DNA of 64,000 nt from Sporodiniella umbellata (taxonomy: Eukaryota; Mucoromycota; Mucoromycetes; Mucorales; Rhizopodaceae): positions 97,001 to 161,000 of the forward strand of contig JAIXMR010000032.1 of the NCBI GenBank assembly GCA_025677835.1, read 5' to 3'. Made by a program: the position numbers and the translations under genes. Of this stretch, positions 35,460 to 48,640 are shown piece by piece (the first letter of the stretch is position 1; each line of letters starts with the position of its first letter). A model generated the notes under the pieces. It made no database searches, was not told the origin of the DNA, and saw only the letters and a program-made list of their open reading frames with translations.

Positions 35460-36407
35460 TTAACAAAAGGTGTTCTGCATCTCTCGAAGTGCATGAAGTA
35501 CTTCCACAGGGTCTGACTTTCCAACAGCCAGCTGTAGTGAGCGTTCGTTTACTCTAAGATACGGATTAAACAATTTCTCCTGTCCTATGGTCGACGGCAC
35601 AGTGACCGACTTGCCTTGTATCCAATTCCACTTTTCCACCAATATTTTGTTGCCAGGTTCAACCGATAGAGCAAACTATCTAAAGCGTAAGCAAATCTGT
35701 CTGATACTGATGTTCTGCCTCTACCTTTAGGTTAGACACTGTACTCTCATGCCCACAATACACCCACGTTTCATCTGGTAGCTTGACAATGGAGTGAAAC
35801 AGATTTCTATACATGTCTCGTGCATCTCCTTCATGAAAATTCCCGATCCCACCTACAAACAGAGTATCTCCTGTAAAAACCGCTTTTTCTTGGGTCACTT
35901 TATCTTGCACATAATAACAGACATGCCCTTTCGTATGGCAAGGAGTATGTAAAGGAGTGATGTCTAACGAGCCCAATTTAAAGTCTTCTAGATCTTTACA
36001 AACATAGTTTATTTCTGGAATACGAGCGTCTGCTCCATAGACGGCTAATCCTGGCTTTTTGGCTACTTTCTTTTGTTCACTACTTTATAAAAATGCTTGG
36101 TACTCTTCCTACCTAGCATTTCAATATTTCCTCCTGCATGGTCCCAATGATGGTGTGTGGTGAAAACGCTATAAAAAAGATGGTCTAAGATGAATAATTC
36201 CCCTTTGGGTAGCTTTGTACACAATATCAAAAAAAGAAAAAAAAAAGGTATGTAACAACAACCTTTTCAGTCGAGTGCCCGTTTGACTGATTATATTTAG
36301 TATCTTGTTGGGTTCAACAGGATCAATTACTGCAGCTTCTTTGCTTTTTTCGTCAATAAGGATATATGAATAGTTGTTTTCCAATGCACGGACAGGTATG
36401 ATCTTCA

Positions 36408-36408
<1 letters not shown>
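35460..36408 (-). CDS. GLO2: Glyoxalase II (hydroxyacylglutathione hydrolase)
   Basis: Four exons: 36408-36263, 36168-36113, 36065-35725 and 35675-35460, giving 252 aa. Internal acceptors were chosen to keep frame across family-conserved text. It is a metallo-beta-lactamase fold enzyme that hydrolyses S-lactoylglutathione to lactate and glutathione, finishing methylglyoxal detoxification. The metal-binding THHHWDH motif starts exon 2. Other metal ligands are in HTPCHTKGH, FTGDTLFVGG and YCGHE. The C-terminal domain (NPYLRVNERSLQLAVG) is the glutathione-binding helical part. No clear mitochondrial presequence is seen, so a cytosolic form is likely. It was chosen over other MBL hydrolases by the whole-length match. 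Confidence 0.92.
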
Positions 36409-36440
<32 letters not shown>

Positions 36441-36573
36441 CACAAATAAGAGTAAAAGCAAATAAAAGTAATACATGGCGTTCTATAAAGAAGTTTCTTT
36501 TCCAACAAAGTCCGATATCTCTCTCTCTCTTTTTTTTTTTGTTAATGTTTTTCTGCGTTTATTTTAGATCAAT

Positions 36574-37244
36574 TTATTCATCGTGAGTTCCTACACGAGC
36601 CTATGAATGGGTTAGTTTATATCTTTTGCAATTCCCAAACGAAAAGAAATGTCACTTACACCACGAGGGCGAATATCTCCATCACGAGCACCGAATTCTT
36701 CAGTCAATCCGTTGTAAGGATAAGTTCTCTTAACCTAAAGATAAAAACATAAGTTTTTTTTTTTTTTTCTTTTTTTTGGTAGGCATCAGTTATCTTACAA
36801 CAGGACTTTCAGGGTAAAATTTGTATACAATGCTTGCAACAGCAGCAACAGCTACACCAGCAAAGGCTAATTGAGCAGCAGCCTTGTGGGGACTGTAGTG
36901 GTGAAGATCAGGGGCCCAAACACTAAAGATTTCATCTTCTTCATGAAGCTAAAGATTAAATATGTAAGTAAAGCGATCCAACGATTGTTTGTGGCTGACA
37001 ATTATCGTCTTACAGTTTCACCAAAGTTACGTTTATCTTGGGGATCCCACCAACCGTGAGCACCTCTGATTTGGGCACTGTCACGAGGTAAGTTGGGATA
37101 ATCGCCAATTTGAGGGTCTTGGATAACTTCTCCGGTGCTTAAAGTGGATTTAGGTCGAGCTGAGGTAATAGCAAGAGGTTGGCGAGTAAATGCCATCATG
37201 GCACGTACATTCAATGTACGTTGTGTAGCAGCTCTAAATGACAT
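36574..37244 (-). CDS. NDUFB8: Complex I accessory subunit NDUFB8 (ASHI)
   Basis: Four exons: 37244-37014, 36948-36799, 36734-36660 and 36600-36574, giving 160 aa. The start MSFRAATQRTLNVRAM is a basic, hydroxylated mitochondrial presequence. An earlier in-frame ATG precedes a run of encoded Phe and is rejected as 5' UTR. The core HGWWDPQDKRNFGETVLHEE, then DEIFSVWAPD and a single membrane span (AQLAFAGVAVAAVASIVY), fits the beta-subcomplex ASHI subunit of respiratory complex I in the inner mitochondrial membrane. The last exon has only nine codons including the stop. Confidence 0.88.
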
Positions 37245-37391
37245 GGAGGATAGAGTGGGGAGAGAGGTATAGAAAAAAAGATGTATTGTCAAAAAAAAAA
37301 AAAAAAAAAAAAAAACAGCTTTCAAACTCCACCCTTGAGAAAGCGAAAAAGGTGACGTAAATTAGAATTCAGGCCAATGAAAATAAAGACT

Positions 37392-38919
37392 TTATTTTTT
37401 GAAATCCTCAATCATTTTCTCAATACCGTCCAAACCCTTGGTGAGTTCTTCCATAGGCGGTCCAAAACTCAGTCTCACAAAGTGATGACAGGGAGACTCA
37501 AATAGTTCTCGGCGATGAGATGGCTAAAAAGAATGCTTTGTTAGTTTGACCTTTGAGTTAGACACTTACATTGACATCAAAGAATATGCCAGGAACCACA
37601 ATACTATACAATGTTATCAGAAGATAGATCACCATATGCTTTTTCTTTTACACTTTGTTCTTGAGACACTCTTCAAAAAACGTCAAGCCAGCATTGATGG
37701 GTGTAGGCAACTGACTCAAGTCAAGCCAGATGTAGAATGTGGCATTGGGAGGTATTGTCACCTTTAACCCCATGGCTTCCAGTCGGGACAGTGTATAATC
37801 GCGCTTCTTTTTAAAGTGCCTTTGGAGGGCTTTAGCTTCGTTTCTAAAAACTTCAGGCTCTAAAAAAGGTATGGCTGCATATTGAAGTGGGTGGTTTGCA
37901 CCGCCCTCAAGATAGGATCCAGCATTTTCCATAGAAGAAATGACAGCCTTGGGTCCTACAATCCAACAAATACGCCAGCCAGGCATCTATTGAGCGTAAG
38001 AATGCTTACCAGACCCTGAAAGGTAGCTTACTCGATAGTTTTTTGTTAGTCCGTCCACAACAATCACTGGATCTGTGTTGACGTCGTCCACATACTCTGT
38101 GATACTTACCGTTTTTCCTTCTTCTCGGTCGTATATATAAGCCGAGTAAAACTCGTCGATGATCATGGTTGTATGTCTGTCTCTGGCTATTTGTACCAGT
38201 TCTTGCAGTTCTGTGTCTTGAATGACTTGTCCTGTAGGGTTTCTAGGGTTTGAGGCCACAATTACGCCTAAACCTCTTCCCGAGATTTCTTTTCGTAGCG
38301 TCTGTGAATCAATGTGATACCGGGTTTCTTCTTCCAGGGTAGTTGGGATAGGGACAAACCGTTTGAAGATAGACAACATCTGCTCATAGGCTGTGTATTC
38401 TGGTAAAAAGTAGCCTACATTGACATCGCCAATGGTAGATCCTAGACGACTAAGGCCTGCTCGTCCGCCCGGTACAATACAAACATTCTCGTATGTGTAT
38501 TTCGACGGCTTGCCTTGTCTATATATTTCATTATAAAGATGAGCTACTGCTTCTTTCAGTTCTCGTATTCCACTTGTAGAGGCATATTCGTAGGTTTCTA
38601 TAGGAATGGAAATAGAGGTAGGCTTGTCTTTACACCCATCAATGTGCCCCACTTTATAAATTCATAAAGGTCAAACATATACTCTCTCAAAATAAAGTGT
38701 TATTTTACCTTCAGGAGCCCCTTGACCAAAATTGGCCCAGGTTTTATCGTTAGGAGTATAGCCGTGTTTGGATGCTCTATCCATAACATAAATCACCCCG
38801 GTTGAGCTGGGACGAGTAATGCCGTGGATTTCTCCCTCTTGCTTTGCTTTCTCGCCACGATTGTGATTTCCTGGGTAACTTCTTAGGGTTTGATGAGCCT
38901 CTGAATTTTTTTCTGTCAT
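37392..38919 (-). CDS. PLP-dependent class I/II aminotransferase
   Basis: Five exons: 38919-38709, 38651-38032, 37986-37652, 37603-37570 and 37523-37392, giving 443 aa. Fold-type I signatures are present: SNPRNPTGQV, DEFYSAYIYD (the Asp that pairs with the pyridine N), and DGLTKNYR with the PLP lysine. PGWRICWIVGP holds the Arg-containing loop near the substrate carboxylate, and HHFVRLSFGPP is the C-terminal Arg site. There is no targeting peptide. The exact amino acid substrate cannot be read from the sequence. Exon 4 is only 34 bp. Confidence 0.88.
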
Positions 38920-39017
38920 AAGTCCTTTCTGGGGTTGCTCAAAGTCTTTTTAATCTTTTTTTTTTTTTAAAATATTAAAATAATAGGTTTTTAAATGAAA
39001 AAGAAAAATATATATTT

Positions 39018-39054
<37 letters not shown>

Positions 39055-39482
39055 CGTATTTATCAGTGCTTCAGAAAACCCTAGTAAATAACGCATAAAC
39101 CATAAAAAAAAAAAAGCCCACTCGTCTTTAACGTGATGCAATTCAAAATACACATGACTCAATTACTACACAATTATATCAAATTGAAAAACATATTGTT
39201 CTGATTCTTTCACGGTGCGCTATTTGGAATTCAACAAGTCTAACTTGCCGCCTTGGGCCATAGTGTAACACAATTAAGTATTACATCTCATTGTTTTAAA
39301 TGGATTTCCATATTTATAAATATATGCGTATAGGTAAATGGATATATAAAAATACAGGTATTTACATGTACTAATTCTGCTTCATTCGTTGATTCGATTC
39401 ATTCTTAAAGGGTTTAATAATGCTAAAAAGAAAAGTGTGAGCGTTTTTTTTAAAATAATTGGGTTTGGGTAGAATTCCATAT

Positions 39483-39513
<31 letters not shown>

Positions 39514-39662
39514 GCACTACAGCAGGTTAAAAATAGTAGAATTTCTTTTGCACTCCCTCGTTTTTTTGCTCTCCTTTTTTTTTTGTTTTTTTTTTTTTTT
39601 TTTTTTTTTGTTTTAAAACCTTCTCCGTATTTTATTTCCTTCATTTTTTCTCTCAACTAGCC
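38920..39662. other. Divergent promoter region with TA microsatellite
   Basis: A TA dinucleotide run lies at about 39020-39049. Long T tracts at about 39487-39513 and 39580-39609 precede the ZDS-like gene. No coding signal. Confidence 0.6.
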
Positions 39663-41221
39663 ATGCTTACAGCTTCTGATATAACCTTACCTGAAATCCC
39701 TAGTATGGGGACTTGGGATGACATGATAGTCGCTGAAGAAACCGAAAAACCACAACTGACACGAGCCCATTCATTACAGAGAAAACTCAGTCAATCGTCT
39801 ACTGAGGGGGATGTTCGAAAAGAAGTGATCAACATTGCAATTACCGATCCTTCTCACCTATTTTGGTAAAATAGCATAAAGCTATGTATACACAGTTCAC
39901 TGAAAATGAGGAGATACATAGGGTACCTGCATCACAGCATCCCGAGATTGCACCTACAGAATTTGAGAACTACGTAGATGCCCATGAATTCATGGTGCGA
40001 AAAAAGAGTGTGAAGAGAAGACAGTCAGTACTTTCAGTTTATTTCACCGCTAACGATTCTAAAGAACCAAGTGAACAGCAGACCAAGCTACTACGTCGAA
40101 GTGTCAGTATGCAATTGCCTAATGCAAATGGTAAGCACTTTGATAGAAAGCATCTGAAGTATAGAACTCATGTTGAATTAGAAAGACATCAGTTACCCGA
40201 ATTTCTTGTATTTGATCGTCACTCTTCTCCGTTAGATGAGTCGCAGGCGATTGTGCCCAAGGCAGCTGACGGAAGGGCACTACATAGGAGAGGAGCGCGG
40301 ACTCATTTCAGAAAGAATGCTGAACATGCGCAAAGACCACCACTGATCACTCGAAAAAGCGAATCCGATTCACACTCGCCTGAACGTGTGACGCTAGTAG
40401 ATGGGTCTGGCATAGTACCAGAAACCAAGGAACAAGTAGACGCATTAGACGTCGGCTCAATTCCCGACAGCGCCACACCAGCAGACTTCACTCCACAGAG
40501 CGGCCCCACTATACAGCGATCGGCTAGTAGCAGCGGCAGCAGTCACCGAAAATCGACGTGGTCCTGGTTTTGGTCCGAAGAAAAATCCAAAAAGAACAAA
40601 GTAGATCCCCTGGAAGGCAGCAAAAACACAAAATCCACAGACACTAGTATACCAAAGCGATTCACGCTCTCCTCCCTGTTTTCTAGACGCACCAAACATC
40701 CTTCATCGTTGGATAAGGAGGGTGGGCTGATAGCCCCTAAAGATTTTCAGCTTAATAAGATGTTTATGACCAGACTGCCGCTCCACGTTGAACGAGCCAT
40801 TTACAAGCTGTCACATGTCAAATTGGCCAATCCGCGTCGACCGCTGAAGGAGCAGGTTCTGATATCCAACCTTATGTTTTGGTACCTTTCTGTTATATCT
40901 AGCACAGAACAACAGCAACTGCAGCCACGGAAGATGCTGGGGAAGAAAAAGAGACCGCCAAAGAAGGCAGCCAAGCCAACCAAGAAACAGACAGCCCTGA
41001 TGTCAAACCATCCTTCCCATCACCAATCCACTGGATTTGTGGTGCCTGAAAATTATTTAAACCCAAAACAGCCTTCAGCCAAAAAGAAGAATCAGCAACA
41101 ACTGGATAGTTCTTCAGATGAAGATGATGATGACCTTAGCAGTAGTAGTAATAGTAGCAGTAGCGAGGATGAAGAAGATGACGATAATAGGAGTCTATCG
41201 ATGTACAAAATAAAAAAGTAA
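39663..41221 (+). CDS. ZDS1: Zds1/Zds2-like regulator of PP2A
   Basis: Exons 39663-39865 and 39922-41221 give 500 aa. The acceptor CATAG (39921) keeps the frame and yields TDPSHLFWVPASQHPEIAP, the conserved N-terminal block of fungal Zds proteins. The diagnostic C-terminal Zds domain begins RLPLHVERAIYKLSHVKLAN and continues RRPLKEQVLISNLMFWYL, at about residues 370-410. A Ser/Thr-rich linker joins the two blocks. The C-terminus is a long acidic Ser/Asp/Glu tail. In budding yeast Zds1/2 bind PP2A-Cdc55 and control mitotic entry, exit and polarity. The C-terminal tail beyond the domain is unusually long and lysine-rich. Confidence 0.9.
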
Positions 41222-41813
41222 AGGGAATTTCGATTTTGCTTCCCTTCCCCCCCTCTCTCATCCGTTTTGAAATCCAGTTCTCAATTATGTATTTTTGTAC
41301 AACTCTTGTAAAACGCCAAAGAGAGGAAAGAACACTAAAGGAGTTTTACATTGTTACAGATATTTTGCATGACCAGAAGTCTTCTGAGAAAATAAACAAA
41401 AATAACAGTAACAAACAACATTCTTTAAATGATCGAAAACAACATTAGCTTCTATCGTTGTATGCTATACTTTTTTCTAAATTCAAAATACAGCTTCAAT
41501 ATTATAAAAGTCTATCTTTATACAATCAAGAAATTGGTTTAACCTTACTGTTCTTTGCCCTTTCCTTTTTTTTTTTTTTTTTAGGCAGCCGGTATGTTTC
41601 AACCGAATGGTATTCATAAATTGCATATTCTGTAGACACGATTTATACTAATTAAAATACGAAACATCACCACTCTTTTGTTTGTTTCCTTTCAATGCAC
41701 AAGTGTAACATTTCTTACTGTGTCTATTCTATTAAACATAAATATCGATAGCCAAAAGAAACAAACCTTTTTTTTTTTTTTTTTCAAAAAAAATATCTTT
41801 TTGCTACTGTAAA
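41222..41813. other. Intergenic, tandem genes
   Basis: 3' UTR of the ZDS-like gene and promoter of the ferritin gene. T runs lie at about 41567-41582 and 41768-41784. No coding signal and no obvious RNA iron-responsive hairpin was noticed by eye. Confidence 0.45.
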
Positions 41814-42759
41814 ATGACACTCGCCAAGCAAAACTTCTCAAGCCAATCCGAAGAGGCTCTTAATCAACAAGTAAACACCGAGCTTCAAGCTTCTCAAGTT
41901 TACTTGGCTATGTCTGCTTGGGCCCAGCACTCATCCATTGCTCTTCCTGGTAAGTTTTTTTTTTCTTTTAAAGACTGCGTTCTCATTCATGCTTTGTGAA
42001 CAGGCCTTGAAAAGTATTTTCGCGATTCTGCTGATGAGGTAAAAAAAAAAAAAAAAAAAAGAAACTTGGTGAAATGAAGAAAGCTTTGTATTCAAAAAAA
42101 ATGCATACATATAGGAAAGAGAACATGCACAAAAGTTAATAGGTAGGAACCTAACAATCAGAATAAATCCTTTACAAAAGTTACTAACTATCAATAGACT
42201 ACGTCAACACTAGAGGTGGCAGAGTAGTATTGCGCGGTCTACAAGCTCCTGAGGTATGTACATGTTTAATCCTTATACATCTCACTATTTTTGAATATGG
42301 CTCTAATCACAAATTTTTACTAGACTGACTGGAAATCAGCAAAAAATGCCATTGAATCTGCTTTACAGCTCGAAAAAGGTATAGTGTACAGAAAGTGTAT
42401 TATTTTCTGGAAATTAAAGTTTTTCTGGTTTAGACGTCAACAAATCCTTGCTGAATTTACATAAAGTTGCTGACGCTCAAGGGGATCCACAAATGTGTGA
42501 TTTTGTAGAAGCTACTTATTTAGGTGAGCAAGTAGAGGCTATCAAAAAGCTTTCAGACATGGTAACGCAGCTTAATCGCGTTGGTGAAGGTATGTTTACC
42601 AGGCATATGTTTGGATTTTCCGATATTTTTTTTTTTTCGTTACTCTAAATCCTATCTTTTTCTTTTTTAGGCTTGGGTGTCTATTTGTGGGATCAACAGT
42701 TGTATAGAGAGGGTACAGGCGCTGGAAGTCGTGCAGCTGGAAATGTTTTGAATGGATAA
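41814..42759 (+). CDS. Ferritin, heavy-chain type
   Basis: Seven exons (41814-41949, 42004-42038, 42115-42142, 42198-42253, 42324-42378, 42434-42589 and 42671-42759) give 184 aa. It is a four-helix ferritin with ferroxidase ligands of the H type. The Glu of [16 protein letters not shown] is in helix A. Glu and His are in [13 protein letters not shown] (helix B). Another Glu lies in [17 protein letters not shown], and Gln in [12 protein letters not shown]. There is no signal or transit peptide, so the shell should be cytosolic. It stores iron as ferric mineral after Fe(II) oxidation. Ferritin is absent from most Dikarya and present in zygomycete fungi, which supports the lineage call. Exon 3 is only 28 bp. 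Confidence 0.94.
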
Positions 42760-43288
42760 ATAAAGTTAAACTATCCACAAAAAAAAAAAAAAAAAAACAC
42801 TGTTTGAACTCGACCAGTTTTTATCAAGCTCGCAGTGAATGATGCACTGAGAAATATTTGGAAGCCGAAAAAAAAAAAAATAGCATAGTTGCTTTCTTGG
42901 TTCACACATGTTATAGTACACTATACCACAGACATGAACAGTATAATGTTTTTCAAAGGCTGACTTATCTTGAAAGAGTTTGTATTAAGCATTTGGAAAG
43001 GTACAATGTTTTTTTTTCTTTCTTAAACTGCCAAACCCATACACATAATATAAAGCAAACAACATTTGGTATAGAAATCCAAATATCATTTGTCTACCTC
43101 AGTTACTTGCTTTTTTTCTGTTTCAAACACAAAACACAAAACAGATAGCTATTGTATAGGGTTCTATTAAAAATAAAAGGAAGAGGAGTCTAGCAAAAAA
43201 AAAAAAGTAAAATAAGAGCATTAAAAGGTGTTATAGAAAAAGTATGTGAATGATGATGCCAAGAAAGATATATAAAGAAGAAAGAAGA
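42760..43288. other. Convergent 3' region
   Basis: Lies between the ferritin and Rho GEF 3' ends. A 97-codon frame at 42858-43148 starts in an A run and has no family features; rejected. No other gene. Confidence 0.5.
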
Positions 43289-46200
43289 CTATGAAGACGC
43301 TTCAAATTTTCCCACTAGAGAAAACACATATTGAAAGTCTGGTTTGAAAGGATGTGCCATACAACCATGGATTACAGGAGATGCTTGATGTGTAATGAAC
43401 TGCAAACAGCGCATATGTATACCTGCTAGAACCTGGATTAACTCGCCCTACGTAGGTTGTGAATAAACATGTTTTTGTAAGTTTTTTTTTTGTGTATTAT
43501 ATGTACTTACAGTTTCTACATGACGAACTTCGATAAATCGTGGATCAAACCCCACAACATAAGGGTAAGAGAAGGCAACAGACTGAGGCGATCCTTCCCA
43601 TTCAATCAAGGGTGTTTCACGAACTAACGCGCCATGTGTATTCACCATAAAAGCAAACTCATCATAACAAAGGAGATAGTTTTCTCGACAGCGAAACATT
43701 CCTAAAGGTTTCAGCTCTTGTCCCTTTTGCTGTACAAAGGCAAAATCAGAATGTGTTGAATCAGGCAGGTTACGGTTTTGACTGAGAGCTTCAAGGTTGA
43801 CGATTTCAAACCCTCGTGAACATACTACCACCAAACGAGCCTTCAAAAAATGTACAGAATAAGATTCTGTACCAATATAGAACTCTATATAGCTCTTGAA
43901 CCAGGAAGGAGGTCTGCTGAACAGTCCAGATTTTGTAAAATACTTTTTACTGTTAGCAGGATCTCGAAGATCTCCGCAAATAGGCTCAAGCACCTTAAAA
44001 TGACTATCGACACCACGTTTTTTCATTGCCACAACCAATGTACGTCCGTTGCAAACACCGGCTTGAAAAAAGGTGATGTGTTGTGCTACTTTTTGGTGGG
44101 ATCGATCATGTGGATTTTTTCGAAGATCTTTATTCAACAAATGTTCAAGCGAGTGAGCATAGAGCGTTTTATCTATTTAGCTAAGGTCAATAACGGCCGT
44201 TTATTTATTTATTTATTTTTTTTACCTGACAAAACTAAAAGAATACGATGTTCTTCTAACACTGCAATCTGAGTCACATCCGAAACACTCAAAACAAGTC
44301 TCATGCTGTTGGTGTCATTCTCCGTACCCATCCAAATGCCTTGTACGGTGCCAATCGCAACCATACGAGTATTAGAAGAGCTCACTATTATAGTTTAGAG
44401 GTTAGGGTATTTAAAGATTTGTTTGGGAAAGTTGGATACTTACTAAAAGGTATAGTACACGTTACCTTCCCATGGTTATGTGTAGTGGGACTATTGGAGC
44501 CTCCAAAGGTGGTGTCGCTCAAGGACTGTATTTCGAACACACATTTATCCACTTGTGCAGCCTCCATTGTGGCCTTAGCTTCAATGACCTTTTCTTTCCA
44601 TTCAAGTCGAACTGTAGCGTTTTCAGCATAAAGCATATGGTCAGCACCATGTCGACCCAAATGCTGTATCAAAAAAGGAAAGTTGGTTCCAAAAGGCAAA
44701 GATGAAGCATTGACTATTGAAGGATGAGAGGTGGAGGAGGTCATCATAGAGTCTGTTGTACTGCTCATAGTTCTAAGCCCAATCGAAAATCCTTCCGTAG
44801 CCTCTTGAATATGCAATAGAGCCATGGGAATAGGTTTTTTGGAAACGGTGTATTCGACATCGTCAGACTTATTAGGTGCCTTCTTTACCTTGGTCATCAG
44901 CAAAAGATGATCAAAAAGGAAGACGTGAAGCTCAACAGTCTCAACAACCAAATGGGGTCTTCGAGTTAAAATGCCTTCCTTCAGCAATCGTCTACCGGTT
45001 TTCAGCAAATCTAGATTGTGAGGTTCTCCGGGCTTAAATCGAATACGTTGGTTGATTTCGTATATACGTAGGGTGTTTTTGGTTTTTAACGTAGCTTCAT
45101 CCACTCGCATTGCTACCTTTTTGACAACCTCTATACATGCCGTAAGTGCTTTTCGGTCAGAGTGGCCTTCGGGAGTCTTTTTCAATACAGCATCCAACAA
45201 GAGCGAATACCGCTGAAGACGGGTGACAGGCAACACAATAAAATGGCGGAAAGGTAGTCGTCTGCTTTCTGCTCGTTTTTCCTTATCACCAATAAAAGTT
45301 TGAAACATAATGTTGCTTTCCGCTTCTCGTTTAGCTTCATATTCAGCCAAGACTACGTGTGGCCCATATTGCAAATAAGTAGCTAGGAAGTTATCGGTGT
45401 GGCGTAAAAAGATGTCTCCAATCTGATCTATACTTCCAATAGCGCTGATCGATTGGCAGTAAGCTTGGTAGTCTTTAAGTTCGTTACATAGCCCTTTATG
45501 AATTTCTAATAATTCCATGTAGTTGTTGAATACTTTATCGCAAAACTCTTTTTTTCTAGACTCCTCCATCACTTGTCCATTCAAAAGTTCTTTTACATAA
45601 AGCTATTGATACATATATTTAGAGCTGAGTTTTTTCACACACCTTTTGAAATATAGAAAAATCGATTTTTACCTCATCCAACAACTTCAGATCACGAACA
45701 TAATCTTCCTCTGTGTAAATCAATTCATGAATAGCTTCTTGTCTTGTAATCTCATTTTTAGGCAAGGCCATTAGAATATCTTTGGATACATTTGCAGACC
45801 AAGCGCGGGAGATGCCCTATAAAAAAAGAAGGATGAGGATTAGTTTTTTTTTTTTCTTTTTTTTGCTTCTGATGGCTTTTCATAGCCACTTACTGTATCG
45901 TGCGAGACAGATGAGCTCACAGAGGGTGCTGCTAGCTTGTGAAGAGAAGGCTCCTCTTGTCGAATTGTTTTATTAGGACATAAAGAAGAATAACATCCAG
46001 GCTGTCCAGGGAGACAAGAATGAGAGTAGCAACGTGTCAGAGGTGTGTAAATGCCCTGAATAGGCTCGCTAGAAATAAGTGTGTAAACTTCTCTTGAAGA
46101 ATTGTAAAATTTGTTTTTTTTGGTAGCCTTTTCTGAGTAATGAATAGGCTCGATCAATGGAGGACTGGCTTTGTGTAATGCACGCACAATTTTAAGGTAG

Positions 46201-46977
46201 GTGGAAGTTGACAGACCATAGGGTATAAACGAACGTACAATATTCTATATGTCTTTGTGAGTTAACATATTAAGAAGCGAGGGTAAGGACTTACCACTGC
46301 CTCCTCACCATTAAAACTGAGGGGATATTCTTCAGTGCAAAAGATTTTTCTACGCTCGTTCAAAGATTTTACATTGTTGATGAATTGAGAAGATATGAAC
46401 GATAACAAAGCATAGTCAGGAAAGTTGCTTGCTCCAGAAGATAGTGAGGGGGAGGAAGGATTTGAAAACAGAAACTGAGGTATCGTGGATAGACGGTGAC
46501 CGGAGCTGGAAGAGACGGTACGGTTCAAAGAGCTAGTTCGCGTTGTAAAAGGATATTCTTCTGATGTATTATTTACAGTTAAATAGGAAGGTGAGGTCGG
46601 CGGTGTGCTGTTTTGAAATTTGTTTTGCATATTAGCCTCATGGTTTTTAGGATGAGGAAGTTCAGCTTGGCTGAATCTCGAGTAGTTTTCTATCAACGGA
46701 GAATAGCTTTCCTCCAAAAAGTCTGTCTGTGACAAATATAAAGTTTGAATTTTCGAGTACAAACAGGAAAAGAGAGAGAAGAAAAAAAAAGGAGAAAAAA
46801 TAAGTGAAAACAAAAGCTTACCGACAAGTTGTTATGGTTGAGTTGTATGGTAGTTGGTTTGTCATTATTTCCTAAGCTCAACTCGTTGATGAATAAGTCT
46901 AAATCTTGACAGAGTGCTTCTAAAGTGGGTGATTTCACAGCTTCAGCTTCAGATGGTTGGTAGTTTTCTTGCTGCAT
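43289..46977 (-). CDS. ROM2: Rho1 guanine-nucleotide exchange factor (Rom2 type: DEP-DH-PH-CNH)
   Basis: Eight exons: 46977-46822, 46726-46295, 46244-45894, 45816-45673, 45602-44444, 44384-44226, 44172-43511 and 43447-43289, giving 1073 aa. After a Ser-rich N-terminus comes a DEP-like region (about 160-260, LSFNGEEAVNIVRSFIPYG). The DH domain (about 335-530) has TRQEAIHELIYTEEDYVRDL and RLPFRHFIVLPVTRLQRYSL. A PH domain spans about 560-715, and a CNH (citron homology) domain about 750-1050 (SDKTLYAHSLE, ITFFQAGVCNGRTL). This order is that of Rom1/Rom2/Tus1. It activates Rho1 and so glucan synthase and the cell-wall integrity MAPK pathway. The start is the first ATG of the open frame. Confidence 0.93.
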
Positions 46978-48433
46978 GCTTTTTTCCGTTTTAAAAAAAG
47001 GAGTATAATTCCTGATTTCTACAAGACGAATAAAAAAAAAAATATAAGACTGAAAACGAAAAAAATAAAATAAAACAAAATGAAATAGGTGTCCAGGGCA
47101 ATGACTGTGTGTTACCTTTGAAAAAAAGGCACTTTTTATTTTAAACTGCCTAGACTTGCGCCACACAAATCAATAACTTGAACCAATTACACTCTCCAAA
47201 CGATGAAAAATAGATTTTGAGGCTTTTCTTGTATAAAAAAAAGCCTTTTTGAATATACATGGCTGTATTACAGGCTCAACTTTTCGCATTGTTACAGATA
47301 ACGCGAAGCTCCGCAGTTGAAAAAGAAAGGAGGTTCTCAACTCTATTGGGCACCGATTTATTTAGCGTCCTTTATACCTCGACTTAAACACTGCAGTTAT
47401 TGGCTTTCATAAACTTAGTATACGTATACTTTGATATGAGCATTGATAAACTATTCCAGCTGTCCAAAACAAAAGTTTCACAAATCACATTACATGATTA
47501 CAGGAGTCTTCCAAATGTCGTACACACATGTTTTTTTTTTCTTTTTACGTTGTATTGAGCAATCTCTCCTGTAAACTTTACTTTCCATGGCAGTAAGGAA
47601 ATATTGACTGTAAAAAACGATGCAAGATTCAAAGGTACTGGAAAATGCCTGTAAAGGCTTTTAATTGAAAGTCACTTAGTTGCATAAATAGGCAGTTTGT
47701 GGCTGTACAGCCACATATCATTCGCTCTCATAAGACACTAAAATATATGGAGTTTTTGCACATTCCCTTTTTAGCTTTCTTCATATGAAGTTTGGATTTA
47801 CTAAATAGTAATGAAACGCGCGACACGAAAGCATTAAAATATATATACAAAAAGCTTTGAGAATTATATCAGACAATTGTTACCTAACAGATAGTATGTA
47901 TAACTGGATATTCATAAGAATCCGTACCTCGTCTATATATATATATATATCATTTATGTAAAGTGCTTCCAAAATCAATGTTGTATATTTTTGTATAGTT
48001 TGTATTATAAAATGCGACATTGGTTTTGGAAAAACTATAGTTAATTGCGGATTGTTTGTGAATGACGTGCATACCGGGAACCTCAAGGTTCATATTACTT
48101 CATTTTTAGTCGTTTAAAATCGGTTTTGTTTTTGTTTTTAAAAAATTAGTAACAATACTTGAACTGTATTTAAAAGCTTTTTCATATTCTCAAGTTCAAC
48201 ATCCAAAGATACACTTAGCAAAATAGCAGGTATTTCTTAGCTTCTTGTGTCAAAAGCAAGCCAAGTAAACAGACATGGCTCTGTTTGATCCAAGAAAAGA
48301 GGGTCAACACGATAAACACTCGTTTTTTATGTTCAAGTGAATTTGTTACTATGAAATCACAGACTTTCGGTTTTGAAAATCTGCATAACGCTAATACATA
48401 AGACAAGCCAATTATAGCTAAGTGAAATGTATA
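46978..48433. other. Intergenic, 1.45 kb
   Basis: Promoter and 5' UTR of the Rho GEF and the sequence up to the TA target of element B (48432-48433). A TA run lies at about 47936-47952. No coding region, tRNA or other repeat recognised. Confidence 0.5.
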
Positions 48434-48640
48434 CAGTCAAACCTATGGAATTTGGCGTTTTCTCAAAAATAAATGGCGGAAAGACAAATATAAATGTCGG
48501 AAAGTCAAAAATAAATGTCATGAGTTTAAATTGTTTTTGTCCACTTTGGTTAAAACAATTGTCGGAACCAGCTAACTAAAATTGACGGGAAGATTGCACC
48601 TGTTTTTGTCCCTCTCTCTTCCTAATAAAAATATAACATA

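Noticed and set aside
39450..39656. Lys-rich minus-strand frame
   Set aside because: Made of translated T tracts in the ZDS promoter.
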